From contig JASHQS010000291.1 of NCBI GenBank assembly GCA_030038995.1, positions 1 through 64,000 of the forward strand: 64,000 nucleotides of DNA, given 5' to 3'. Both the position numbers and the translations under genes were made by a program. A model generated the notes under the pieces. That model had not been told where the DNA came from. It made no database searches and saw only the letters and a program-made list of their open reading frames with translations. Position 1 is the stretch's first letter. Every line of letters starts with the position of its first letter. The stretch is from Xanthobacteraceae bacterium (lineage in GTDB: Bacteria; Pseudomonadota; Alphaproteobacteria; Rhizobiales; Xanthobacteraceae). Below, piece after piece: positions 1 through 8,862 of this stretch.

Positions 1-141
1 GACAGCGACGTCGCGCGTTTTCGGCACCAGCGGCGAGCGCGCCGCGCGCACGATCAGGCGCGGCCGCGCCACGAGCAGCACGGCGGCGCCGGCGAGCGCC
101 GCGTTGACGATCAGGTCCAGCGCCGGATCGGTTCTCGTCAT
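1..141 (-). CDS. N-terminus of an unidentified membrane protein (cut by window edge)
   Basis: An open frame on the minus strand starts with ATG at 141 and runs off the window after 47 codons. Its ATG overlaps the TGA of the enolase-superfamily gene upstream in an ATGA junction, the usual sign of translational coupling, so I read it as the next gene of that operon. The visible part begins MTRTDPALDLIV and has one hydrophobic stretch (about residues 9-22, INV-rich then AAVLLV) followed by a basic segment, which suggests a membrane protein with a short periplasmic or cytoplasmic N-terminus. The family cannot be recognised from this fragment. Confidence 0.5.
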   Translation of the reverse strand, partial: MTRTDPALDLIVNAALAGAAVLLVARPRLIVRAARSPLVPKTRDVAV

Positions 142-1259
142 GACGGCCCGCCGCCGACGCGAAAGCGTTCGGCGTCCTTGTCCTTGAACGCGATGCCGTG
201 GCCGGGCCGGCCGAGATTGGGCTCGATGGCGCCGTCATGCGGCACCGGCGCGCCGTCGAACAGCATCTGTTCGATGCGCACGTGGTCGTGAAACCATTCG
301 AGGTGGCGCAACCGCGGCACCGCGCAGCCGACGTGGCGATGGATCGAAGGCGCGCAATGGGCGGACAGGTCGATGTGGTGCGCCTCGCACAAAGCCGCAA
401 TCTGCAGAAAGCCGGTGATGCCGCCGCAACGTGTCGCATCGGCCTGCAGCACATCGACCACATCGGCCTCCAGCATCAACCGCGCGTCGTCGGACGTATA
501 AACGTATTCTCCGGCGGCGATCTCCATCGCTTGCGGCGCGCGCTCGCGCATCAGCCGCAGCCCGGCGAGATCGTCGGAGCTGACCGGCTCCTCGAACCAG
601 CGAATGTCCGCTTCGCGGCAACCTTGCGCAAACTCCAGCGCCTGTTTGACCGAGAATGCGCCGTTGGCGTCGACGAACAATTGCCGATCGCCGATCGCGG
701 ATTTGGCTTCCTCGACGCGCCGTGGATCGCGCTCGGGCTCGCTGCCGATCTTCATCTTGACGAAACGGCAGCCGTCGCGCTCCACCCAACCGCGCAGTTG
801 CGACCGCAATTGCTCGGGCGAATAGGTCGTGAAACCGCCGCTGCCGTAGATCGGCACACGGTCGCGGCAGCGGCCGAGCAGCGCCGCCAGCGGCAGATCG
901 AGCGCGCGCGCCTTGAGATCCCAAAGTGCCGCGTCGACTGCCGAAATGGCGCAAGCGGCAAGCCCGGAGCGGCCGAGATTGCGCACGCTGCGCTGCATCG
1001 CCATGAAGGCACCCGGAATGTCGAAGCTGTCGCGCCCGTCGATCGCTTTACGCAGAAGACCTTGGATCAGCGAGACGATCGACGCATCCGCGTAGGTGTA
1101 GCCGAAGCCGGTTGCGCCGTCGGCCCTGGCATGCACCACGACCAGCGTGGTCGCGTCCCAGCTGTATGTCCCGTCCGCTTCGGGAAAGTCCGTCGGGATG
1201 CGATAGGCGCGGGCGTGCAGCTCCTTGAGCGGAGCGCCGCCGCTGTTCGACGTCGTCAC
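138..1259 (-). CDS. Enolase-superfamily protein, mandelate racemase / muconate lactonizing type
   Basis: A 373-residue protein with the full active-site layout of the mandelate racemase subgroup: K168-x-K170 on strand 2, metal ligands D197, E223 or E224 and E251 at the ends of strands 3-5, and the general-base pair D274 and H301. The N-terminal capping domain covers about residues 1-130 and the barrel the rest. Family members abstract the proton alpha to a carboxylate, usually racemising or dehydrating a sugar acid or related hydroxy acid. It lies 3 bp after a thiamine-diphosphate enzyme on the same strand, so the two probably share a transcript and perhaps a carbohydrate-acid pathway. The exact substrate cannot be read from sequence. 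Confidence 0.85.
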   Translation of the reverse strand: MTTSNSGGAPLKELHARAYRIPTDFPEADGTYSWDATTLVVVHARADGATGFGYTYADASIVSLIQGLLRKAIDGRDSFDIPGAFMAMQRSVRNLGRSGLAACAISAVDAALWDLKARALDLPLAALLGRCRDRVPIYGSGGFTTYSPEQLRSQLRGWVERDGCRFVKMKIGSEPERDPRRVEEAKSAIGDRQLFVDANGAFSVKQALEFAQGCREADIRWFEEPVSSDDLAGLRLMRERAPQAMEIAAGEYVYTSDDARLMLEADVVDVLQADATRCGGITGFLQIAALCEAHHIDLSAHCAPSIHRHVGCAVPRLRHLEWFHDHVRIEQMLFDGAPVPHDGAIEPNLGRPGHGIAFKDKDAERFRVGGGPS

Positions 1260-1262
1260 CGC

Positions 1263-3050
1263 TCACTTCCCCGGAATGATCGAAGCCAACACCTGCTTCG
1301 CCGTCTCCTTGATCACGCTGCGCTCGTGCGGATCGCCTTTGACCAGGGATTCGGTCAGGTGCTTGGCCTGCTCGAACGTGATGTGCGGCGGCAACGGCGG
1401 CACTTCGGGATCGGTCTTGACTTCCAGGACGACGGGGCGGTCGGCGGCGAGCGCGGTGTCCCAGGCGGTGCCGAGCGCATCGGGCCGGTCGACGTAAATC
1501 CCCTTGAGCCCGATCAGCTCGGCGAAGCGGTGGTACGGAACGTTGGGAATCTGCTGCGAGGCATTGAACTTCGGGTCGCCCTCCATGACCCGCTGCTCCC
1601 ACGTCACCTGATTGAGGTCTTCGTTGTTGAACACGCAGACGATCCAGCGGTGGTCGCTCCATTGCCGCCAGTATTTCGCGACGGTGATCAACTCCGCCAT
1701 GTTGTTCATCTGCATGGCGCCATCGCCCACCAGCGCGATGACCGGGCGGTCGGGATGGGCGAATTTCGCCGCGATCGCATAAGGCACGGCGGCGCCCATC
1801 GAGGCCAAGCCGCCCGACAGCGACGCCATCATGTCGCGCCGGATTTTCAGGTCGCGGGCGTACCAATTGGCGCAGGAGCCGGAGTCGCTCGTGAGAATGA
1901 CGCGATCCGGCAGCCGCGGCGACAATTCCCAGGTGACGCGCTGCGGATTGACCGGAACCGCGTCGGCCATGGCGCGATCCTGCAGCGTCTTCCACCAATC
2001 CTTCATGTTTCTTTCGATGGTCTTGCGCCACTGTCCGTCGCCCTTTCTCGATTTCAGCAGCGGCAGCAGCGCACGCAGGGTCTCGGCGGCGTCGCCGACG
2101 AGGTTGACCTCCATCGGATAGCGCAGCGACAGCATGTCGGGAGCGATGTCGATCTGCACGCCGCGGGCTTGACCCTCCTTCGGCAAGAATTCCGAATAGG
2201 GGAAGCCGGAGCCGATCATGAGCAGCGTGTCGCACTCGGTCATCAGCTTGAAGCTCGGCTCGGTGCCAAGCAGTCCGATCGAGCCGGTGACCCAGGGCAG
2301 GTCGTCCGGCAGCGCGGCCTTGCCGAGCAGCGCCTTGGCGGCGCCGGCTTCGAGCTTGTCGGCGGCGGCGATCACCTCGTCGGCAGCATGCAGTGCGCCG
2401 GCGCCGACCAGGATCGCGACCTTTTTGCCGCTGTTGAGCACGTCGGCGGCGCGCCGGAGGTCATGATCGTAGGGCACCGTCTTTGGCTTGGCGAAACCGA
2501 CGCCGGAATGCAGCGTGCCGTGCTTGCGCGGCGGTTCCTGATAGGCCGCTTCCTGCAGATCATTGGGCAGAATGATCGCGGTGACGCGGCGCTCGCCGAG
2601 CGCGATACGCACCGCGCGATCGACCAGATGCCGCACCTGAGCCGGCGTCGAGGCCTGCTCGACGAAGGCGCCGGCCACGTCCTTGAGGAGGTTCGATAAA
2701 TCGACTTCCTGCTGATAATGGCCGCCCATCGCGTTGCGCGATTGCTGCCCGGCAATGGCGAGCACCGGCATATGGTCAAGCCGCGCATCGTAGAGTCCGG
2801 TGACCAGATGCGACGCGCCGGGTCCCGAGGTCGCGATGCAGACGCCGAGCTCGCCGGTGAACTTGGCATAGGCCGAGGCCATGAACGCGGCCATCTCCTC
2901 GTGGCGCACCTGAATGAACTCGATCTTGCCGTTGGCGCGATTGAGCGCGCCGAACACGCCGTTGATGCCGTCGCCGGGATAGCCGAACATCTTGCGCACG
3001 CCCCAGGCGTGGAGGCGCTCAACGAGAAAGTCGCCGACAGTCTGTGCCAT
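1263..3050 (-). CDS. Thiamine-diphosphate enzyme (pyruvate oxidase / acetolactate synthase-like)
   Basis: A 595-residue protein with the three domains of the ThDP decarboxylase family: PYR domain (about 1-180) with the catalytic glutamate E51 in an RHEE motif, a central FAD/nucleotide-type domain (about 195-335), and the PP domain (about 365-560) with the GDG (442-444) to NN (475-476) metal-ThDP motif. Sequence style (YPGDGING near the start, SGPGASHL) is closest to pyruvate oxidase/pyruvate:quinone dehydrogenase and to the generic thiamine-pyrophosphate-requiring proteins, rather than to biosynthetic acetolactate synthase. It is followed 3 bp later by the enolase-superfamily gene. The substrate, probably a 2-oxo acid, is inferred from family only. 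Confidence 0.82.
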   Translation of the reverse strand: MAQTVGDFLVERLHAWGVRKMFGYPGDGINGVFGALNRANGKIEFIQVRHEEMAAFMASAYAKFTGELGVCIATSGPGASHLVTGLYDARLDHMPVLAIAGQQSRNAMGGHYQQEVDLSNLLKDVAGAFVEQASTPAQVRHLVDRAVRIALGERRVTAIILPNDLQEAAYQEPPRKHGTLHSGVGFAKPKTVPYDHDLRRAADVLNSGKKVAILVGAGALHAADEVIAAADKLEAGAAKALLGKAALPDDLPWVTGSIGLLGTEPSFKLMTECDTLLMIGSGFPYSEFLPKEGQARGVQIDIAPDMLSLRYPMEVNLVGDAAETLRALLPLLKSRKGDGQWRKTIERNMKDWWKTLQDRAMADAVPVNPQRVTWELSPRLPDRVILTSDSGSCANWYARDLKIRRDMMASLSGGLASMGAAVPYAIAAKFAHPDRPVIALVGDGAMQMNNMAELITVAKYWRQWSDHRWIVCVFNNEDLNQVTWEQRVMEGDPKFNASQQIPNVPYHRFAELIGLKGIYVDRPDALGTAWDTALAADRPVVLEVKTDPEVPPLPPHITFEQAKHLTESLVKGDPHERSVIKETAKQVLASIIPGK

Positions 3051-3129
3051 GGGAAAAACCTCGCGGGGAGCGCCGAAGCGCGTTGCCGCCGATCATGTTC
3101 GATTGGTGAACTAACGGTCTGCGGGGAAG

Positions 3130-3152
3130 TTCCCGGCGCGTTCGGCCGGGAA
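3130..3152. terminator. Hairpin between the aldehyde oxidase operon and the ThDP enzyme gene
   Basis: TTCCCGGC and GCCGGGAA form a perfect 8-bp stem with a 7-base loop, and the flanking GAAGTT/AACTTC bases can lengthen it. It lies about 50 bp after the stop of the molybdopterin subunit and about 80 bp before the ThDP enzyme start. It could end the upstream transcript, but there is no T run, so an intrinsic terminator is only a suggestion. Confidence 0.4.
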
Positions 3153-3200
3153 GCGGTTCCGAACTTCGCAGGAGAATCGAAATTAAATCGAGAAGCGCGC

Positions 3201-5483
3201 CTACGCTTGCAGCAACTTCTCGAGGCGGATCGGCAGCTTGCGGATACGGATGCCGGTCGCGTGATGGATGGCGTTGGCGATGGCGGCGGCGGTGCCGACA
3301 TTGGCGAGTTCGCCGAGACCTTTGACGCCGGCGGGATTGACATCGTGATCGACCTCGGAGACCAGTATGACCTGGACCTGATCGACGTCGGCGTTCACCG
3401 GAATCATGTAATCGGCGAGATTGTCGTTGACGTAGCGCGCGTAACGGGGGTCGATCTCGGTCGCTTCGTGCAGCGCCGAGCTGATGCCCCAGATCATGCC
3501 GCCCATCAGCTGGCTATGGACGGTCCGCGTGTTCATGAGCCGTCCGGCGGCGAATGCGCCGACGATGCGCGGCACGCGGATTTCGCGCGTGAGCGCGTGG
3601 ACGCGCACTTCGACCAGTTCGGCGCCCATGGCGTACATGACTTTTTCGCCGTGGGAACCGCCGACCATGGCGAGCTTGCCGGCATAGAGATCGGCGATGG
3701 CTTGCGGCTTCAACCCGTTGGGCACGAACTCGGCATATTCCTCGATGATGGCGACGCCCATGCGCTTGAAAACATCGGCGAAGCTTTCGCCGGTGCCGTC
3801 GTTGGCGGCGATCTGGACATCCCGGAGCGTCAGATCGTCGGCGCTGCGGCCGGCGAGCGGCCCATCATTGGCGGTGACCGCGGCATGGAACAGCCTGGCG
3901 CGGATGAGATCGCAGGTCTTCAGCACCGCGCTGCACGAGCTTGCGGTGGTGTTGGAACCGCCCGCGACCGGCGCCGGCGGCAGCCGCGAGTCGCCGATCT
4001 CGACGGTCACGGACGCAAGATCGATGCCGAGCCGCTCGGCCGCCATCTGGCCGATGACCGTGTAGGCGCCGTTGCCGATCTCATGGGCGGCGATCTGCAC
4101 GCGCGCCTCGCCGTTCGGTTTGAGCCGCACGCGCGCCGCGGCCGGGCCGGTGTGGGTCGGATAGACCGCCGTGGCGCAGCCATAGCCGACCAGCCAGTCG
4201 CCATCGCGCGTCGAGCCCGGTTGCGGGTTGCGGTCTTTCCAGCCGAAGGCCGCTGCCGCCTGGTCGTAACACGTCATCAGCGAGCGGCTCGAATAAGGCC
4301 TGTTGCCGATCGGGCTTGTCATCGTGTCGTTGACGCGGCGAAATTCGATCGGATCCATGCCGAGCTTTTGCGCCATCTCGTCCATGGCGCTTTCCAACGC
4401 GTAAATGTACGGCACGACCGGCGGCGAGCGCATGTAGCCCGGTGTGTTGCGGTCGGCATGGACGATGTTGACCTTGGTGGCGACGGCGCCGAATGCGTAG
4501 ATTTGCGCGCTGTCTTCGACACCGGCGACGACGTAAGCATCCGGCCGCGAGCTGACTTCAAAACCTTCGTGGCTGTAGCCGACGAGCTTACCGTCGCGAG
4601 CGGCGCCGAGCCGAATGTGGTGACGCGTTTCGGCGCGGTAGGTGGCGATGGTGAACCCCTGGGCGCGCGTGGCGACGAGCTTCACCGGACGATTGAGCCG
4701 TCTCGCCGCGAGCGCGATCATCGCGGTGCGCGGCGTCATCGTGCCCTTGGAGCCGAACGCGCCGCCGACATAGCTGCTGACGACGCGCACCTTGTCAGGA
4801 TCGATGCCGAGCCGATGAGCGACGCCGTTCTTGAGCCCATAGACGAACTGACTCGGCTCGTAGACCGTCAAGCGGTCGCCGGTCCACGCGCAAGTGGTGG
4901 TGAACAGCTCCATCGGGTTATGGTGCTGCGTCGGCGTTTCATACTCGACATCGATGACCACCGGCGCGCCCGCAAGCGCCGCTTCGGCGTCGCCGGCCTG
5001 CGGCAAGTGCTTGTGCTGCGGCGAGACCTTGGTGGCGTCCTCCTGCGTCACTCCCTGCGAGCCGAACGTCGCCGACGGCGTCTGTTCCGAATAGGCCGGC
5101 TTGACGCCGGAGGCCGCCTCGGTTGCGGCTTCGAAAGTGTCGGCAACGACCACGGCGATGATCTGGCCGGCCTGCTGAATTTCCGGCCCGAGGTCCTCGA
5201 TCGACGTTCCCGAGCCGTGGCCGAATTTCACGTCGTTCAGGTCGCCTGTGTTCTCGTGGGTCAGGATGTCGAGAACGCCAGGAACCGCGCGCGCGCCGTC
5301 GAGATCCAGTCGTTCGATCCGCCCCCTGGCAATGGCGCTCGTGACCAGAACCGCGAAGGCCGGATTGCCGACCGGCGTGTCGGAGGGATAATGCGCTTGT
5401 CCGGTGACCTTCAGCCGCGCATCGATACGCGGGGCGGCCGGCCCCATGTTGGCTTTCGGCGTCGGCGCTGCGGCGTTTGCCAT
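3201..5483 (-). CDS. paoC: Aldehyde oxidase / xanthine dehydrogenase family, molybdopterin-binding subunit (PaoC-like)
   Basis: A 760-residue large subunit of the xanthine oxidase family. It begins with the short lead and RIDARLKVTGQAHYPSD segment typical of this subunit, has the Mo-cofactor loops (VGGAFGSKG near the middle, GGSNTTASSCS later), and carries the catalytic glutamate near the end (E725 in GLGEL). It would bind the molybdenum cofactor, here probably the cytosine dinucleotide form, and oxidise aldehydes to acids. It has no signal peptide; in PaoABC the whole complex is exported on the Tat signal of the small subunit, which is present at 6491-7129. It follows the FAD subunit gene without a gap (the stop of one abuts the start of the other). 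Confidence 0.9.
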   Translation of the reverse strand: MANAAAPTPKANMGPAAPRIDARLKVTGQAHYPSDTPVGNPAFAVLVTSAIARGRIERLDLDGARAVPGVLDILTHENTGDLNDVKFGHGSGTSIEDLGPEIQQAGQIIAVVVADTFEAATEAASGVKPAYSEQTPSATFGSQGVTQEDATKVSPQHKHLPQAGDAEAALAGAPVVIDVEYETPTQHHNPMELFTTTCAWTGDRLTVYEPSQFVYGLKNGVAHRLGIDPDKVRVVSSYVGGAFGSKGTMTPRTAMIALAARRLNRPVKLVATRAQGFTIATYRAETRHHIRLGAARDGKLVGYSHEGFEVSSRPDAYVVAGVEDSAQIYAFGAVATKVNIVHADRNTPGYMRSPPVVPYIYALESAMDEMAQKLGMDPIEFRRVNDTMTSPIGNRPYSSRSLMTCYDQAAAAFGWKDRNPQPGSTRDGDWLVGYGCATAVYPTHTGPAAARVRLKPNGEARVQIAAHEIGNGAYTVIGQMAAERLGIDLASVTVEIGDSRLPPAPVAGGSNTTASSCSAVLKTCDLIRARLFHAAVTANDGPLAGRSADDLTLRDVQIAANDGTGESFADVFKRMGVAIIEEYAEFVPNGLKPQAIADLYAGKLAMVGGSHGEKVMYAMGAELVEVRVHALTREIRVPRIVGAFAAGRLMNTRTVHSQLMGGMIWGISSALHEATEIDPRYARYVNDNLADYMIPVNADVDQVQVILVSEVDHDVNPAGVKGLGELANVGTAAAIANAIHHATGIRIRKLPIRLEKLLQA

Positions 5484-6488
5484 CTAAATCTCCAATGCGG
5501 CGGCCTGCCGCAGCGCGCGGCGCAAGGTGCGCTTGCCCAACTCGATCTTGAAATCGTTGTGGCCGCGGCCTTGCGCGCCGGCAAAGGCGGCATCCGCCGC
5601 CGCCATCGCGGTTTGGTCGTTGATGGTTTTGCCGCGCAGCGCGGCCTCGGCTTCGGCCGCGCGCCACGGCACCGTCGAGACGCCGCCGAGCGCAATGCGG
5701 GCCTCGCGCACGGCGCCGTCGTCGAGATCGAGCGCGACAGCCGCCGAGGCGAGCGCGAATTCGTAGGACTGCCGGTCGCGCACTTTCAGATAGAGCGAGC
5801 GGCGGGTCCATGGCGCGGCCGGCACCGTGAAGGATACGATCAGTTCGCCCGGCCGCAGCGTCGTCTCTTGATCCGGCGTGTCGCCCGGCTGGCGATGCAG
5901 CTTGGCGAACGGGATGGTGCGCGCGCCGTCCGCACTGATGAGGTCGACGCTGGCGCCGAGCGCGATCAGCGCCTGCGCGAAGTCGCCCGCATAGGTGGCG
6001 ATGCAATGATCGCTGCCGCCGAGCACCGCGTGCATGCGGTTGACGCCGGCAAGCGCGGCACATCCCGAGCCGGGATTGCGCTTGTTGCAAGCCGCGTACG
6101 AGACATCGCGAAAATAGGTGCAGCGCGTGCGCTGCAGCACGTTGCCGCCGAGGCTCGCCATGTTGCGAATCTGCGCACTGGCCGCAAGCTGCAGGGCTTG
6201 CGCGATCACTGGACAGTGACGCTGGACGCCCGGATGGTCGGCAGCGTCCGCCATGCGCACCAAGGCGCCGAGGCGCAGCCCATTTTGGCCGAACTCGATG
6301 CGTCCATAGCGGCTGTCGTGCAGCGCATTGATGTCGATCACACGCTCCGGCCGCATCACCTCGAGCCTCATGAGGTCGACGAGTGTGGTGCCCCCGGCCA
6401 GATAAGAGGCCGGCGCGGAGCCTAAGCGGCCGGCGGCCTGCGTCGCTGCGGCCCAGTCGCCGACGCGTTCATAGACGAAAGGGCGCAT
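5484..6488 (-). CDS. paoB: Aldehyde oxidase FAD-binding subunit (PaoB-like, with extra iron-sulfur cysteines)
   Basis: A 334-residue medium subunit of the xanthine oxidase family. AGGTTLVDLM (about 31-40) and ASLGGNVLQ (about 111-119) are the FAD-binding signatures. Between them and the C-terminal domain sits a cysteine-bearing insertion with C123, C134 and C143 (RTRC, CNKRNPGSGC), as in E. coli PaoB, where these residues take part in binding an additional [4Fe-4S] cluster absent from xanthine dehydrogenase. The ATG at 6488 is chosen because it lies 2 bp after the upstream stop and the protein starts with the usual MRPF; the frame is open further upstream but not family-like. Electrons would pass from molybdenum through the small-subunit clusters to this FAD. 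Confidence 0.9.
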   Translation of the reverse strand: MRPFVYERVGDWAAATQAAGRLGSAPASYLAGGTTLVDLMRLEVMRPERVIDINALHDSRYGRIEFGQNGLRLGALVRMADAADHPGVQRHCPVIAQALQLAASAQIRNMASLGGNVLQRTRCTYFRDVSYAACNKRNPGSGCAALAGVNRMHAVLGGSDHCIATYAGDFAQALIALGASVDLISADGARTIPFAKLHRQPGDTPDQETTLRPGELIVSFTVPAAPWTRRSLYLKVRDRQSYEFALASAAVALDLDDGAVREARIALGGVSTVPWRAAEAEAALRGKTINDQTAMAAADAAFAGAQGRGHNDFKIELGKRTLRRALRQAAALEI

Positions 6489-6490
6489 GG

Positions 6491-7129
6491 CTAATCTCGG
6501 CTCGCTGTCTTCATCACGGGCTTCGCCTGCCGCACCGCGGCGACGATGTTCGGATAGGCGGCGCAGCGGCACAGATTGCCGCTCATGGACTCGCGAATGT
6601 CGGCGTCGGTTTCGGCGTGGCCCTCGTTGACGCAGGCGATCGCCGACATGATCTGTCCCGGCGTGCAGTAGCCGCACTGAAATGCGTCGTGATCGATGAA
6701 GGCCTGCTGCATCGGATGCAGCGCGCCGGCTTTGGCAAGGCCTTCGATGGTAGTGACGGCGCGGCCTTGCGCGGCCACCGCGAGGGTCAGACAGGACAAC
6801 ACGCGGCGGCCATCGAGCAGCACCGTGCAGGCGCCGCATTGACCGTGATCGCAACCTTTTTTGCTGCCGGTCAGTGCGAGATGCTCGCGCAACAGGTCGA
6901 GGAGCGAGGTGCGGGGATCGACCGCGAGCTGGTAGTCGCGACCGTTGATCGTGAGAGTGAAGTCGGCGGGCAGCCGCGCGCCGCTGCTATTTCGCTGCGC
7001 CGCGGCGTCAGCAGTGGCGGCCCGAACAAACGCCGGTGCGGCAGCGGACGAGACGCTGGCCATCAGGAATCGTCTCCGGTTGGTGCCGGACCGCTGCGGG
7101 TTCTTTGCCGCGATGTCGTCGTCAGCCAT
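6491..7129 (-). CDS. paoA: Aldehyde oxidase 2Fe-2S subunit with Tat signal (PaoA-like)
   Basis: A 212-residue small subunit. It starts with a twin-arginine signal (RRRFLMAS at about residues 18-25, then an alanine-rich hydrophobic stretch), so the folded complex is expected in the periplasm. The plant-type ferredoxin domain has GCDHGQCGAC plus a later cysteine for the first [2Fe-2S] cluster; the helical domain has QCGYC and CRC for the second. The ATG at 7129 is preferred over upstream in-frame starts because it places the Tat signal at the N-terminus. It is the first gene of the paoABC-like operon; the 255 bp to the divergent permease gene must hold promoters for both directions. Confidence 0.9.
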   Translation of the reverse strand: MADDDIAAKNPQRSGTNRRRFLMASVSSAAAPAFVRAATADAAAQRNSSGARLPADFTLTINGRDYQLAVDPRTSLLDLLREHLALTGSKKGCDHGQCGACTVLLDGRRVLSCLTLAVAAQGRAVTTIEGLAKAGALHPMQQAFIDHDAFQCGYCTPGQIMSAIACVNEGHAETDADIRESMSGNLCRCAAYPNIVAAVRQAKPVMKTASRD

Positions 7130-7384
7130 GGCCGTTCCGAGCTGCGCGTCACACCGGCGCGGTTCTGCTCGATAACTAACGGCGCTCGCCCGGTACCGGT
7201 TCCGGGAACCATCGCGTTCTTTGCGCTCGGCGGAGGAGCCTTCGGTGTCTGTGCACCTGATTGCCCAATCCGCGCCGCTGGCACGATCGCCGCGGCTTGC
7301 CGGCGAACCCGACTCGGAACCGAGAACCCTCGGCGGGAGTATTATTCTCAACAAATCAACAAATCACCCGAAAGCTTTTCAGCA

Positions 7385-8458
7385 ATGCCGGAGGTCAGGT
7401 CAAAAGTCGGCGGCTGGCCGCTGGCGACGGCAATCGCGGCGCTTTTTGCGTTCCTGTTTTTCGTGCGCGGAGTGCTGCTGCCGTTCATCCTGGCGGCCGC
7501 CATCGCTTTCATCCTGACGCCCGTCATCGATTACGGCCAGCGCCGCCTGAAGCTGCCCCGCTGGATCATCGCCGCTGTCGTCTATGTCCTCCTCGTCGGG
7601 TGCTTGGCTTTGTTCGGCTACTGGGTGGGCGGCGTCGTGGTGCGCGACGTCGCGGTGATCGTCCGGCAATTTCCGCAGCTCCTGCACAAGCTGATCGGGG
7701 ACGCGGTGCAATTGATGCCGGGATTTGTCGGCCAATCCATCGATGTCGACGCCTTGACCAAGCAAGTTTTAGCCGACATCGGCGCGCTATTCGGCGGCAC
7801 GCTGGGACTGAAATTCGCCGGCTACGGCGTAGCCACGATCTTTGGCGGTATCCTGATGCTGGTGCTGCTGATCTACCTCCTGGTCTCCGGAAAGCGCGTC
7901 GCGGCCGGGGTGTTTTGGCTCGTGCCGCCGGAATATCGCGCCGGCGTCGACAAGGTCACCGTCAAGGTGCTGCCGATGCTGTGGCGTTACTTTGTCGGCC
8001 TGCTCGCGGTCATCACCTACACGACGACTACCGCATGGATCGGGTTCGGGCTCATTTTCCATCTGCCGCACGCGCCGACGCTGTCAGTGGCGTTTGGCCT
8101 CCTCGAGCTCGTTCCGGTGATCGGACCCGCCGTGTCGCTCGCCGCGGTCGGCCTCACCGCGGTCCAGCAAACCGCGATCCTGACAATAGCCGGACTCGGC
8201 GCATTTGCGGTCGGCCTTCGACTGTCAATCGACCAGATCGTCGGCCCCCTGGTGCTCGGTCGCGCCGCGCGGCTGCATCCGGTCGTCATCATCTTTGCCT
8301 TTCTCACCGGCGCGACGCTGTTCGGCATCATCGGCCTGTTATTGGCCGTCCCTGTGGCCGCTTCGATCAAGATCGTGCTGACCATGTACTACGCCGAGCC
8401 GGTCAAGGGCGGCACCCGCGGGCCGGGACGGCCTGTCCCGCTGCGGCGCGTCGAGTGA
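7385..8458 (+). CDS. AI-2E family transporter (predicted permease, UPF0118)
   Basis: A 357-residue integral membrane protein with hydrophobic segments spread over the whole length: two near the N-terminus (about 13-45), one at about 57-80, and a block of four or five after residue 200, separated by an amphipathic region at about 85-140. This is the layout of the AI-2E/PerM family, exporters of varied small molecules or sodium/proton antiporters. Motifs LLELVPVIGP and the late GLLLAVPVAA are typical. Start ATG 7385 is chosen because it opens directly into the membrane domain; the frame is open far upstream. It is transcribed away from the aldehyde oxidase operon. The substrate is unknown. Confidence 0.85.
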   Translation: MPEVRSKVGGWPLATAIAALFAFLFFVRGVLLPFILAAAIAFILTPVIDYGQRRLKLPRWIIAAVVYVLLVGCLALFGYWVGGVVVRDVAVIVRQFPQLLHKLIGDAVQLMPGFVGQSIDVDALTKQVLADIGALFGGTLGLKFAGYGVATIFGGILMLVLLIYLLVSGKRVAAGVFWLVPPEYRAGVDKVTVKVLPMLWRYFVGLLAVITYTTTTAWIGFGLIFHLPHAPTLSVAFGLLELVPVIGPAVSLAAVGLTAVQQTAILTIAGLGAFAVGLRLSIDQIVGPLVLGRAARLHPVVIIFAFLTGATLFGIIGLLLAVPVAASIKIVLTMYYAEPVKGGTRGPGRPVPLRRVE

Positions 8459-8640
8459 GCGGCGTCGCGAGCGATGCCGCCGTGCCCGGTACGCTGGCTG
8501 CTGCGCTCGTCCTGTTGCAGACCGGCATTTCGAATTTTCTGACCGCGATCGTCTTTTCTCTGCTGCTGCTGGCCGCCGTCGGCAATGAAGGCCGTGTGAC
8601 CCGCATCGCCAATTGTTCGGCCTGGCGAAGCCCAAGGTAA
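8455..8640 (+). CDS. Possible 61-residue membrane peptide overlapping the AI-2E permease stop
   Basis: A GTG at 8455 overlaps the permease stop in a GTGA junction and opens 61 codons ending in TAA. The product would have one hydrophobic helix (about residues 30-43, AIVFSLLLLAAV) and a basic tail. The coupling geometry and the helix favour a real small gene, but it has no recognisable family, and high-GC DNA yields such frames by chance. Confidence 0.25.
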   Translation: MSGVASDAAVPGTLAAALVLLQTGISNFLTAIVFSLLLLAAVGNEGRVTRIANCSAWRSPR

Positions 8641-8663
8641 CCGGCCAAGGCGGCTGTCGATGA

Positions 8664-8677
8664 GTTCGCTAGCGAAC
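8664..8677. promoter_or_regulatory. 14-bp perfect palindrome upstream of the ACIII locus
   Basis: GTTCGCTAGCGAAC is its own reverse complement. It lies about 190 bp before actA in the 222-bp gap that must contain the promoter of the respiratory locus, so it is a candidate operator. No regulator gene is adjacent, so its use is unproven. Confidence 0.35.
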
Positions 8678-8862
8678 GTTCGACGAGAAATAACGCGACC
8701 AATCCGCTCCCGCTTTGCCAGCCGAAAGAGGGAACAAAAAGGTTCACTTATGGAACCAACAGCTCCCGGTCGGGTTTTGCCAGAGCGTATCCGCTGGGAG
8801 GCCGAGGGTCGCTGGCGTCTGCTCGCCCGGTGGAGCGGGGGCGGCCGCGAGGGCGCGCGCTG

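Noticed and set aside
198-2699. Long plus-strand open frame of 833 codons
   Set aside because: It lies opposite the enolase-superfamily and ThDP enzyme genes, whose motifs are intact; the product is His/Arg-rich with no family features, a typical GC-rich shadow.
2718-6425. Plus-strand open frame of 1235 codons
   Set aside because: It is antisense to the paoABC-like genes and part of the ThDP gene; composition is that of a reversed-phase shadow.
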